Part shown: positions 1 through 5,730 of the stretch, one piece after another | Layout: each line of letters begins with the position of its first letter | Numbering within the stretch: position 1 is the stretch's first letter | NCBI GenBank assembly: GCA_041658565.1 | Contig: JBAZZY010000052.1 | Span: 1-5,730 of the forward strand | Length of the DNA: 5,730 bases | Direction: 5' to 3' | Source of the DNA: Actinomycetota bacterium | GTDB taxonomy: Bacteria; Actinomycetota; AC-67 | Position numbers and translations under genes: made by a program | Notes under the pieces: model-generated | The model's input: the letters and a program-made list of their open reading frames with translations, nothing else | What the model was told of the DNA's origin: nothing | The model's database searches: none

Positions 1-2
1 CC

Positions 3-467
3 GCGAAAAAAATCGGCGTCCGCTCGTTGCCAGCGTTCACGCTCCCCGCCACCGGCGGAAAATCGCTACGTCTGTCCGATCTCAAAGGCAGACGTGTAGT
101 GTTGTATTTCTACCCCAAGGACGATACGCCGGGCTGCACGCGGGAGGGCTGCGATATCCGCGACCGCCACGGGGAATTCACGCGCCGCAACGCCGTGGTC
201 CTGGGTGTGTCGCGCGATGGCCTTGCCGCGCACGAGAAGTTCAAATCCAAGTATGGCTTTCCTTTCGAGCTGGTGTCGGACCCGGACGAAAAACTCTGTC
301 GCGCGTTCGGCGTCATCAAGGAAAAATCGCTCTATGGGCGCAAAGTCCTCGGCATCGAACGCAGTACGTTTGTGTTCGATGAAACCGGCAAGTTACGTCA
401 GGCGTTCCGCGGCGTGAAGGTCGACGGACACGCACAGCAGATACTCGACGAACTCGATAAACTCTAA
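3..467 (+). CDS. bcp: Thioredoxin-dependent thiol peroxidase, Bcp/PrxQ-type peroxiredoxin (5' partial)
   Basis: Reduces hydrogen peroxide and organic hydroperoxides in the cytoplasm, using thioredoxin as the usual reductant in this family. Numbering from the in-frame TTG at 27, the peroxidatic Cys is C37 in the TPGCT motif. C42 follows in a C-x4-C arrangement, as in atypical 2-Cys Bcp proteins. A conserved Arg in ERSTFVFD (R112) and the strand-and-turn segments RVVLYFYPKDD and VVLGVSRD complete the thioredoxin-like fold. The reading frame is open to the left edge of the window (A-K-K-I-G-V-R-S before the TTG). Bcp proteins normally have about ten or more residues before the first F-x-LP segment, so the TTG is probably internal and the true start lies just outside the window. 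The stop is 19 nt before the PhoH start, which suggests co-transcription. Family assignment is secure; the exact N-terminus is unknown. Confidence 0.93.
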   Translation, partial: AKKIGVRSLPAFTLPATGGKSLRLSDLKGRRVVLYFYPKDDTPGCTREGCDIRDRHGEFTRRNAVVLGVSRDGLAAHEKFKSKYGFPFELVSDPDEKLCRAFGVIKEKSLYGRKVLGIERSTFVFDETGKLRQAFRGVKVDGHAQQILDELDKL

Positions 468-486
468 GGGTAACCGAATCGCATCG

Positions 487-1878
487 ATGGGAAACAAACG
501 CAAGATCTTCGTGCTCGACACCAACGTCCTCATCCACGACCCCACCGCCATTCTTCGCTTTCAGGAGCACGACGTGTATATCCCGATCGTGGTCCTCGAG
601 GAGCTGGACCACGCCAAGGTCGGTATGTCCGAAATCGCGCGCAACGTGCGCCAAGCCAGCCGCCTGCTCGACGAGCTCGTGGAAAAAGCCAATGGCGACA
701 TCTCCCGTGGGGTAAAGCTGCCTTCGGTCACGACCGACATCGAAACCGGGCGGCTGTATTTCCATCTGGAGGCGGTGCACGCGCACCTGCCGAACGGGAT
801 GAGCACCAGCAACCCGGACAACATCCTGCTCGGCATCACCCTCGACCTCGGCAAGAGCCACCCTAACCGTCAGGTGGTGCTGGTATCGAAGGACATCAAT
901 CTGCGCATCAAGGCGCACGCCCTCAGTATTCACGCCGAGGACTATACCAACGACCAGGTGCTGGACGACGCCAACCTGCTGTACACCGGCAAGGAGCGGC
1001 TCGATCCCGACTTCTGGGAGACACATAGCAAGGACATGGAGTCGTGGAAGGAGGAAGGCCGGACCTTCTACCGCCTCAAGGGCCCAAAGGCGCGCTCCTG
1101 GTTCCCGGGCCAGTTTATTTATACCGAGGATACGCATCCGTTCGAGGCCATCGTGCGCCGTATCGAGGCCAACACCGCGATCATCGAGGTCGTGAAGGAT
1201 TATGCCTCCGAGCGCCACAAGGTCTGGGGCATCCACGCGCGTAACCGCGAACAGAATTTCGCACTCAACCTGCTGATGGACCCGGACGTGGACTTTGTCA
1301 GCCTGCTCGGCCACGCCGGCACCGGCAAGACGCTGCTGACGCTGGCCGCGGCGCTGGCGCAAACGCTCGAACAGCGGCGCTACAGCGAGATCATCATGAC
1401 GCGCCAGACAGTGCCGGTGGGCGAGGACATCGGTTTCCTGCCCGGCACCGAAGAAGAAAAGATGGGGCCGTGGATGGGCGCGCTCGAAGACAACCTCGAC
1501 GTACTCCAGGAACAAGCCACTCAGGAACACGGCGCCTGGGGCCGTGCGGCAACGCACGATCTGTTGAAGAGCCGCATCCGCATCAAGTCGCTCAACTTCA
1601 TGCGCGGGCGCACGTTTTTGAAAAAATTTCTCATCATCGACGAGGCCCAGAACCTGAGCCCACACCAGATCAAAACGCTGGTGACACGCGCCGGGCCGGG
1701 CAGCAAGATCGTCTGCCTCGGCAACATCGCCCAGATTGACACGCCATATCTGACGGAAACCACGTCGGGGCTCACCTATATCGTGGATCGCTTCAAACTC
1801 TGGGAACACAGCGGCCATGTCACCTTGCAGCGCGGCGAGCGCTCGCGGCTGGCGGATTATGCGTCGGAGATACTGTAA
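487..1878 (+). CDS. PIN domain-PhoH family ATPase (PhoH2/YlaK-like)
   Basis: A 463-residue fusion of an N-terminal PIN ribonuclease domain (about residues 5-150) and a C-terminal PhoH P-loop ATPase (about 245-463). The PIN acidic residues all appear present: D11 in VLDTNVLI, E38/E39 in VVLEELD, D111 in NPDNILLG and D136 in SKDINLRIKA. PhoH motifs are Walker A GHAGTGKT (275-282), Walker B FLIIDEAQN (381-389) and the C-terminal RGERSRLA segment. The region between looks like the usual linker/OB-like part. Mycobacterial PhoH2 proteins of this architecture have been reported as RNA-unwinding and RNA-cleaving enzymes; that activity here is inference. Proteobacterial relatives are usually annotated only as PhoH family. 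The ATG at 487 is the first possible start after an in-frame stop-free gap, but its only purine-rich upstream stretch (AAGGG, 466-470) is about 16 nt away, so the ribosome site is weak and translation may be coupled to the peroxiredoxin. Confidence 0.95.
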   Translation: MGNKRKIFVLDTNVLIHDPTAILRFQEHDVYIPIVVLEELDHAKVGMSEIARNVRQASRLLDELVEKANGDISRGVKLPSVTTDIETGRLYFHLEAVHAHLPNGMSTSNPDNILLGITLDLGKSHPNRQVVLVSKDINLRIKAHALSIHAEDYTNDQVLDDANLLYTGKERLDPDFWETHSKDMESWKEEGRTFYRLKGPKARSWFPGQFIYTEDTHPFEAIVRRIEANTAIIEVVKDYASERHKVWGIHARNREQNFALNLLMDPDVDFVSLLGHAGTGKTLLTLAAALAQTLEQRRYSEIIMTRQTVPVGEDIGFLPGTEEEKMGPWMGALEDNLDVLQEQATQEHGAWGRAATHDLLKSRIRIKSLNFMRGRTFLKKFLIIDEAQNLSPHQIKTLVTRAGPGSKIVCLGNIAQIDTPYLTETTSGLTYIVDRFKLWEHSGHVTLQRGERSRLADYASEIL

Positions 1879-3100
1879 CCAACTGCTGCTGGCGCTCGTC
1901 TTCGCAGCGCTGACGGCGTCCTGTCAGACCACGGGGTTCCCTTCCGCCTACCAGGTGCTCGACGCGGCCAACACGGCGCGTTCCGCGGCCAATATCGCCC
2001 GCTCGGGCGACCCGCAGCAGGCGATCAAACAGGCGCTGAAACACCGCGCTGACGCCTACGAGCGCGACCCGCGGTTGCTACTGGCGGACGTCAAACGCGT
2101 CAAACGCGAGTACGACAACCTGATGGCGCTGCTGCGCGGCGAGGTCGGCAAGACCTGGGGCAAGAAGGAAGTCCGCGTCGCCACGCCCAAGCGCTACGTC
2201 AAATACACACAAAACTACCAGAGCCGCGCGATCGTAAATTTCGACACCGGCGAAATCATGGTCGAGACGGTGGACGAAACTAATCCGGTCGTGAGCCTCA
2301 AGAACGCCGTCGTCACCACCCTGCTCACGCCCAACGACCCGCGCGCGACCGACCTCTTTACCGACACCGCCGTGAAACTCAGCAGCGACCACGAACCGTA
2401 CCTGCTCGGATTGGTGCAGGATGCCCGTGGACGCGCCATCGCTACGCCTGAGCAGGCCGAGAGCTTCGCGGACCAGCTGCTGGCAGGTCGCGGTACACGC
2501 ACGGTGGAGGTGGGGAGCGGTGAGAAAACCGCGACGTTCGTCAAATTCGCCATGGTGAGCAATTTTGCGCACCGGCAGGCACAGCGCTATCGCCCGCTGG
2601 TGGATCGCTATGCCGCGCAATATAAGGTCAGCCCCAGTCTGATCTACGCCATCATTAAAACCGAGAGCAACTTTAATCCGTTCGCCGTCAGCTCGGCGCC
2701 GGCCTACGGCCTGATGCAGTTGGTACCCACGAGTGGCGGGCGCGAGGCGTTTCGCGTCGCCAAGGGCGAGGATGGCATTCCCTCGAAGCAGTACCTGTTC
2801 GAGCCGGGAAACAACATCGAGCTCGGCGTGGCCTATCTGAATGTCCTGACCTTCAAGCAACTTGAACGGGTGGAGAACCCGATCGCGCGCGAGTACTGCG
2901 TGATCTCGGCCTACAACACCGGGCCGTCAAATGTGCTGCGGGCGTTTTCCAAGAACAAGGACGACGCCGTGAACATGATTAATGGCCTGCAGCCACCGGA
3001 AATCTACCAACGCCTGCGTGCGAACCTTCCCTACGATGAGACCCGGCGCTACCTGCACAAAGTCGTGACCGCGCGCCGCGAGTTTCTGAGCTTCAACTAG
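1859..3100 (+). CDS. mltC: Membrane-bound lytic murein transglycosylase C-like lipoprotein (MltC)
   Basis: Cleaves the MurNAc-GlcNAc bond of peptidoglycan with 1,6-anhydro product formation, probably from the inner face of the outer membrane. From ATG 1859 the 413-residue product starts with MRRR, a Leu/Ala-rich core, and the lipobox-like LTAS-C22, so it should be a lipoprotein. An earlier in-frame ATG at 1817 would add 14 residues before this signal and is less likely. Residues about 95-235 resemble the MltC-specific N-terminal domain (DUF3393): W100, YVKYT, INFDTGEI-like and a TLLTPNDP segment. The SLT domain spans about 250-395, with catalytic E269 in KTESNFNP, GLMQL (284-288) and AYNTG (351-355). 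As I recall E. coli MltC (about 360 residues), this protein is longer, mainly through an Ala/Arg-rich stretch between the lipobox and residue 95. It overlaps the PhoH 3' end by 20 nt. A GGCGG just upstream is a weak ribosome site. Confidence 0.92.
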   Translation: MRRRYCNQLLLALVFAALTASCQTTGFPSAYQVLDAANTARSAANIARSGDPQQAIKQALKHRADAYERDPRLLLADVKRVKREYDNLMALLRGEVGKTWGKKEVRVATPKRYVKYTQNYQSRAIVNFDTGEIMVETVDETNPVVSLKNAVVTTLLTPNDPRATDLFTDTAVKLSSDHEPYLLGLVQDARGRAIATPEQAESFADQLLAGRGTRTVEVGSGEKTATFVKFAMVSNFAHRQAQRYRPLVDRYAAQYKVSPSLIYAIIKTESNFNPFAVSSAPAYGLMQLVPTSGGREAFRVAKGEDGIPSKQYLFEPGNNIELGVAYLNVLTFKQLERVENPIAREYCVISAYNTGPSNVLRAFSKNKDDAVNMINGLQPPEIYQRLRANLPYDETRRYLHKVVTARREFLSFN

Positions 3101-3129
3101 GAAATTTGAATAAACCTCAAAAATAATAT

Positions 3130-3220
3130 TTCTCGCCGCAAAGGCGCAAAGAGCGCAAAGGTATTGCTCGATAAAATCCCATATTTCTCTTTGCGTCCTC
3201 TGCGTCTTTGCGGCAAAGAA
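3130..3220. repeat. Imperfect inverted repeat of GCAAAG units (dispersed intergenic repeat type; possible terminator)
   Basis: The left arm (3130-3160) contains three spaced GCAAAG units, starting GCCGCAAAGGCGCAAAG. The right arm (3189-3220) is its approximate reverse complement, ending TCTTTGCGGC followed by AAAGAA. About 22 of 26 core positions can pair across a loop of roughly 28 nt. Very similar CGCCGCAAAG...CTTTGCGGC elements recur between genes in many proteobacterial genomes; that statement is from memory, not a search. It lies between convergent genes, 29 nt after the mltC stop and 23 nt after the end of the leftward small gene. Read on the minus strand, the stem is followed by an A/T-rich tract with five T residues (complement of 3119-3123), so it could end the leftward transcript. 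No T-run follows on the plus strand. Confidence 0.75.
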
Positions 3221-3243
3221 TCATTAAATCGGAGGTTCCCGAG

Positions 3244-3588
3244 TCAGTCGCGATCGCCCGCCAACCGTTCGTAGTGCCGGCGAAACAGCATTTCCAGTTC
3301 GTCGATGACCTCCACCGCACTGCGACCCTTCATGATGTGCTGGTTCATGAGATCGTAGGTTTCGTTCAGAAGCTTGGCCGATTCGAGCATCGGATAGGTC
3401 GCGCGCAGGCGCTTGATGGCCACAACCACACTTTCTGCTTCGGGTCGGGCGATCGCCAGCGGCTCGGACGGGAGATTTTCATCGCCATGCTTTGTCAGCA
3501 GGAATTCGGCGTACTCGAGCAGTTGCTGCGCCTGCTCGTCGGGCAGGCGCTCGAGAATCTCGCGTAAACGCTCTTCGATTTTGCTCAC
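3244..3588 (-). CDS. Small uncharacterised helical protein
   Basis: A 114-residue charged, predicted mostly helical, soluble protein with no signal peptide or membrane segment; I do not recognise a named family for the whole length. The N-terminal part (EERLREILERLPDEQAQQ, then a LLEYAEFLL helix) recalls the short amphipathic LP-x-E...EFLL pattern of DUF2281-like and antitoxin-like proteins, but this is a weak resemblance. A linker follows (about 38-52). The C-terminal half (about 53-110) has KRLRATYPML, LLNETYDLMNQHI and a final EVIDELEMLFRRHYERL helix. The start is GTG at 3588. It is the only possible one, because the next in-frame stop upstream is the TAG of the LysR gene at 3624-3622 and no ATG, GTG or TTG lies between. 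No Shine-Dalgarno sequence is visible, so expression may rely on the upstream gene. Conserved-looking composition and codon use support it as a real gene. Confidence 0.8.
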   Translation of the reverse strand: MSKIEERLREILERLPDEQAQQLLEYAEFLLTKHGDENLPSEPLAIARPEAESVVVAIKRLRATYPMLESAKLLNETYDLMNQHIMKGRSAVEVIDELEMLFRRHYERLAGDRD

Positions 3589-3621
3589 GGCGTGGCCGCA
3601 GGGGACGGTGGCAGACCAGCA

Positions 3622-4536
3622 CTACTTTTTCTGCTTGGAGGCGCGCTTTTCGCAGTGCTCGTGGGCGAAGTTCATGAATTCGTCCATGGCGCGCAGACGG
3701 AATTTCTGGCGCTGGAACACGAGCGAGAACGGCCGCTCGAGCGCCGGCTCGAGCGGGCGCGCGGCCAGGGTGCCAAGCTTGAGTTCCTTGACGACGGTGG
3801 CCTGCGACAGGATCGACACGCCCAAGCCGGCCTCGACCGCGCTCTTTATCGCCTCCGGATTGCCCACCTCGAGATTTATGTTGAGTTCGTGGTGCGTCAT
3901 GTCGCTCCTGGCCAGAAACTCGGAGATGTACTCGCGCGTGCCGGAACCCTCCTCACGGCACACGAACGGCAGGCCCACCAGGTCCTGGCCGCGGATGGAG
4001 GCTTTCTTCGCCAGCGGGTGGTTCGGCGGACAAATGAACACCAGCTTGTCGAGCCAGCAGACCTCGACCACGAGGTTCTTGTTCGAGATCGGCGATTCGA
4101 CGATGCCGACGTCCACGGAATTGTCCTCGACCATGTGCACGATGCCCAGGGAGTTGGAGACCTTGAGGCGGAGGTTGATGGCCGGGTACTTCTCCTTGAA
4201 CTCGCCCAGCAGCATCGGCAGAACATATTCCGCGATGGTAGTGCTGGCGCCGATGATCAAAATACCACTGACATCGCCCGTCAGCTCGCGCACTTGGCTT
4301 TCCATCTCGCCGTAGAGCGCGATGATCTTGTCGGTGTACTGAAACACGCGCTCGCCGGCGGCGGTGAGACTGATCTTGTTGTGCGTGCGGTCGAACAGCC
4401 GCGTGTTGAAATATTCCTCGAGCTGGCGGATCTGGAAGGTCACGGCCGGCTGCGTCATGTGCAGCGTCTCCGCGGCCTTGGTGAAGCTCAGGAGCCGCGC
4501 TACCGTGTGAAATACCTGAAGTCTGCGATCCGCCAT
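3622..4536 (-). CDS. LysR-type transcriptional regulator
   Basis: A 304-residue regulator of standard LysR length. The winged helix-turn-helix occupies about residues 4-63, with the recognition region SFTKAAETLHMTQPAVTFQI (17-36) followed by RQLEE, LFDRT and LTAAGE. A linker helix (64-88) leads to the periplasmic-binding-protein-like effector domain (about 91-295), which opens GILIIGASTTIAEYVLP and contains REEGSGTRE (194-202), a typical ligand-contact region. Cysteines C160, C169 and C193 lie in this domain. The GAS-T-TI-EYVLP and GSGTRE pattern recalls the CysL/YeiE-like subgroup linked to sulfur metabolism, but the ligand cannot be read from sequence. The ATG at 4536 is the only start before an in-frame stop (4551-4549), yet no clear Shine-Dalgarno site precedes it. 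Unlike many LysR genes it has no divergent neighbour in view; it runs in line with the pilus ATPase upstream and the small protein 33 nt downstream. Confidence 0.95.
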   Translation of the reverse strand: MADRRLQVFHTVARLLSFTKAAETLHMTQPAVTFQIRQLEEYFNTRLFDRTHNKISLTAAGERVFQYTDKIIALYGEMESQVRELTGDVSGILIIGASTTIAEYVLPMLLGEFKEKYPAINLRLKVSNSLGIVHMVEDNSVDVGIVESPISNKNLVVEVCWLDKLVFICPPNHPLAKKASIRGQDLVGLPFVCREEGSGTREYISEFLARSDMTHHELNINLEVGNPEAIKSAVEAGLGVSILSQATVVKELKLGTLAARPLEPALERPFSLVFQRQKFRLRAMDEFMNFAHEHCEKRASKQKK

Positions 4537-4552
4537 GGAGTTCTGGGTCTAT

Positions 4553-4563
4553 CGGCTGAGCCG
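4553..4563. promoter_or_regulatory. Short perfect dyad CGGCT-G-AGCCG upstream of the LysR gene
   Basis: Five-base perfect arms around one central base, 16 nt upstream of the LysR ATG. It may be part of an operator or a small leader hairpin near the ribosome site. A dyad this short in G+C-rich DNA can arise by chance, and no convincing -10/-35 pair was identified around it. Confidence 0.2.
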
Positions 4564-4582
4564 GGACCGAGCATTTGACCAT

Positions 4583-4609
4583 AAAAAGCGGGGAGGGGGA
4601 TAGCGCCCC
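4583..4609 (-). terminator. Weak terminator-like element after the pilus ATPase gene
   Basis: On the minus strand, directly after the ATPase TGA, GGGGCGCTATCCCC can form a short four-base stem, followed by CTCCCCGC and then five T residues (complement of 4583-4587). The stem is short and separated from the T-run, so it would be at best a leaky intrinsic terminator between the ATPase and the LysR gene. Confidence 0.25.
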
Positions 4610-4610
4610 A

Positions 4611-5730
4611 TCAGGCGAAGCCTGTGAGCTTGAGCTTGAGATCCGTCGGGCTGGTCGCGTGCTGTAGCGCCGTTTCCTCGCCGATTTCACCCTTGCGGTA
4701 GAGATCGAGTAGCGAGGCGTCGAAGCTCATCATGCCCTCGGCCACGGTGCCCTTCCTGATGAGGTCGACGAGTTCCTTGAGCTTGAGAGGGTCGAGAATG
4801 TACTCGCGCGCCAGCGCCGACACCGTCATGACCTCACAGGCGACCACGCGCGATTGGCCGCCCTTGTGCGGCACCAGACGCTGGCTCACCACGCCGCGCA
4901 AGTTCTGCGCCAGCTTGGCGCGGATACCCGTCTGTGCCTCGGGCGGAAACGAAGTGATGATGCGCGAGACCGCCTCGGCGGCGGCCGGTGAATGCAACGT
5001 GGAGAACACCAGATGGCCGGTTTCGGCCGCGGTCATGGCGATCTCGATCGTTTCCGGATCGCGCATTTCGCCGAGCAAGATCACGTCCGGGTCCTCGCGC
5101 AGCGCCGCACGCATGGCGTCGGCGAAGCTGTTGGTATCCACGCCCACCTCGCGTTGGCTGATGATCGAGCGCTTCTCGGTAAACAGGAACTCGATCGGAT
5201 CCTCGATGGTGACGATGTGCTCGCTGCGGTTAAGGTTTATTTCGTTGATGAGTGAAGCGAGCGTGGTGGACTTGCCGGCGCCGGTGGCGCCGGTGACAAG
5301 CACGAGCCCGCGCTCCGCGCGGATAAAACCCGTGACGATGTCCGGCAGGCGCAGCTCGACCGGCGTCGGGATATTGACGTTGATGACGCGCAGCACCATG
5401 CTGATAATGCCGCGCTGGTAGAACACATTGGCGCGCACGCGCCCGATGTCCTTGAGGCCGATCGAAAGATCCACCTGATGGGACTGGCCGAAGGTCGCCT
5501 GCTGCCGCGGCGACATCATGCCGTACGCCATGCGTTCCATGACATCCGGGGCGAGCGGCGGAATTTCGCGGATGGCGCGCAACGCGCCGTCCACGCGCAG
5601 AATCGGATGATTCCGTGCGCGCAAATGGATATCGGATGCCTTGACGCGCACGGCGTAGGACAGCACCTGGCCGAGAAGCTTGAGCGGATCGGCAGAGGTG
5701 GCGGCGGTTTCGCCGGGTATGGGCGCGGCA
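4611..5730 (-). CDS. PilT/PilU-family type IV pilus retraction ATPase (5' partial)
   Basis: Hexameric cytoplasmic ATPase of the secretion-ATPase (GspE/PilT) superfamily, expected to drive pilus retraction and twitching motility at the inner membrane. Numbered from the GTG at 5666, motifs are ASDIHL (10-15), Walker A GATGAGKST (126-134), Asp box TIEDPIE (153-159), Walker B LREDPDVILLGE (189-200) and His box AETGHLVFSTLH (214-225). The frame is open through the GTG to the right edge, adding at least 21 codons (reading AAPIPGETAATSADPLKLLGQ in part). Alignment by eye with PilT places its first helix at LKLLGQVLSYA, so the GTG is internal and the real start lies outside the window. The N-domain (FYQRG, MVLR, NIPTP) and C-terminus (GMMSFDASLLDLYRKGEI) look PilU-like, whereas GEMRDPETI and TAAETGHLVF look PilT-like, so I leave the symbol open. 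The stop is 74 nt before the LysR start. Confidence 0.93.
   Translation of the reverse strand, partial: AAPIPGETAATSADPLKLLGQVLSYAVRVKASDIHLRARNHPILRVDGALRAIREIPPLAPDVMERMAYGMMSPRQQATFGQSHQVDLSIGLKDIGRVRANVFYQRGIISMVLRVINVNIPTPVELRLPDIVTGFIRAERGLVLVTGATGAGKSTTLASLINEINLNRSEHIVTIEDPIEFLFTEKRSIISQREVGVDTNSFADAMRAALREDPDVILLGEMRDPETIEIAMTAAETGHLVFSTLHSPAAAEAVSRIITSFPPEAQTGIRAKLAQNLRGVVSQRLVPHKGGQSRVVACEVMTVSALAREYILDPLKLKELVDLIRKGTVAEGMMSFDASLLDLYRKGEIGEETALQHATSPTDLKLKLTGFA

Noticed and set aside
27..29. TTG as the start of the peroxiredoxin
   Set aside because: The frame is open upstream to the window edge and the family normally has more residues before the first conserved strand, so the start is more likely outside the window.
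316..1818. Long open frame of 500 codons antisense to the PhoH gene
   Set aside because: It is exactly opposite a gene with clear PIN and PhoH motifs. The translation has no recognisable domain and a composition typical of G+C-rich antisense frames.
2078..2860. Antisense frame of 260 codons opposite the MltC-like gene
   Set aside because: Shadow of a well-supported gene, with no domain or start signal.
3117..3320. Minus-strand frame of 67 codons crossing the intergenic repeat
   Set aside because: Its C-terminal half is the translated GCAAAG repeat and its N-terminal half overlaps the better-supported small gene in another frame. Such frames are commonly mis-annotated as proteins.
3735..3754. 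Two copies of the palindrome GCTCGAGC separated by GCCG
   Set aside because: Inside the LysR coding region and explained by the repeated Leu-Glu codons of the PLEPALERP segment.
3413..4578. Two long plus-strand frames opposite the LysR gene
   Set aside because: They mirror the codon structure of a clear LysR regulator on the other strand, and their translations are low in recognisable structure.
4732..5421. Plus-strand frame of 229 codons opposite the pilus ATPase
   Set aside because: Lies across the conserved ATPase motifs of the other strand; Ser/Arg-rich translation with no domain.
1..5730. CRISPR array, tRNA/rRNA gene, transposase or defence-system gene
   Set aside because: No regularly spaced direct repeats, no tRNA-like or rRNA segments, and no transposase or defence-type domain was seen on either strand.

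Overview
The window is a G+C-rich, tightly packed bacterial chromosome segment. The gene content (Bcp-type thiol peroxidase, PIN-PhoH ATPase, MltC-type murein transglycosylase lipoprotein, LysR regulator, PilT/PilU pilus retraction ATPase) suggests a Gram-negative proteobacterium. A gammaproteobacterium is most likely, because the transglycosylase has the MltC-specific N-terminal domain and a lipobox. Species cannot be assigned from sequence alone.

Layout: a rightward cluster fills 1-3100. It holds a peroxiredoxin whose 5' end lies outside the window, a PIN-PhoH protein starting 19 nt after it, and an MltC-like lipoprotein whose preferred start overlaps the PhoH stop by 20 nt. The spacing suggests one transcription unit combining peroxide detoxification, an RNA-directed nuclease/ATPase and peptidoglycan turnover, a loosely stress- and envelope-themed set. 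A 143-nt convergent intergenic region follows (3101-3243). It carries a large imperfect inverted repeat made of short GCAAAG-type units, which looks like a copy of a dispersed intergenic repeat.

From 3244 to the right edge all genes run leftward. In transcription order they are a PilT/PilU-family ATPase (5' end outside the window), a 74-nt gap with a weak terminator-like element and a short dyad, a LysR-type regulator, and 33 nt later a small uncharacterised helical protein that starts with GTG.

Nothing here shows a clear new multi-gene system. The points most worth a second look are the GCAAAG inverted repeat, the PIN-PhoH protein with an intact nuclease site but no visible antitoxin partner, the small protein paired with the LysR gene, and the pilus ATPase with mixed PilT/PilU features and an N-terminal extension.
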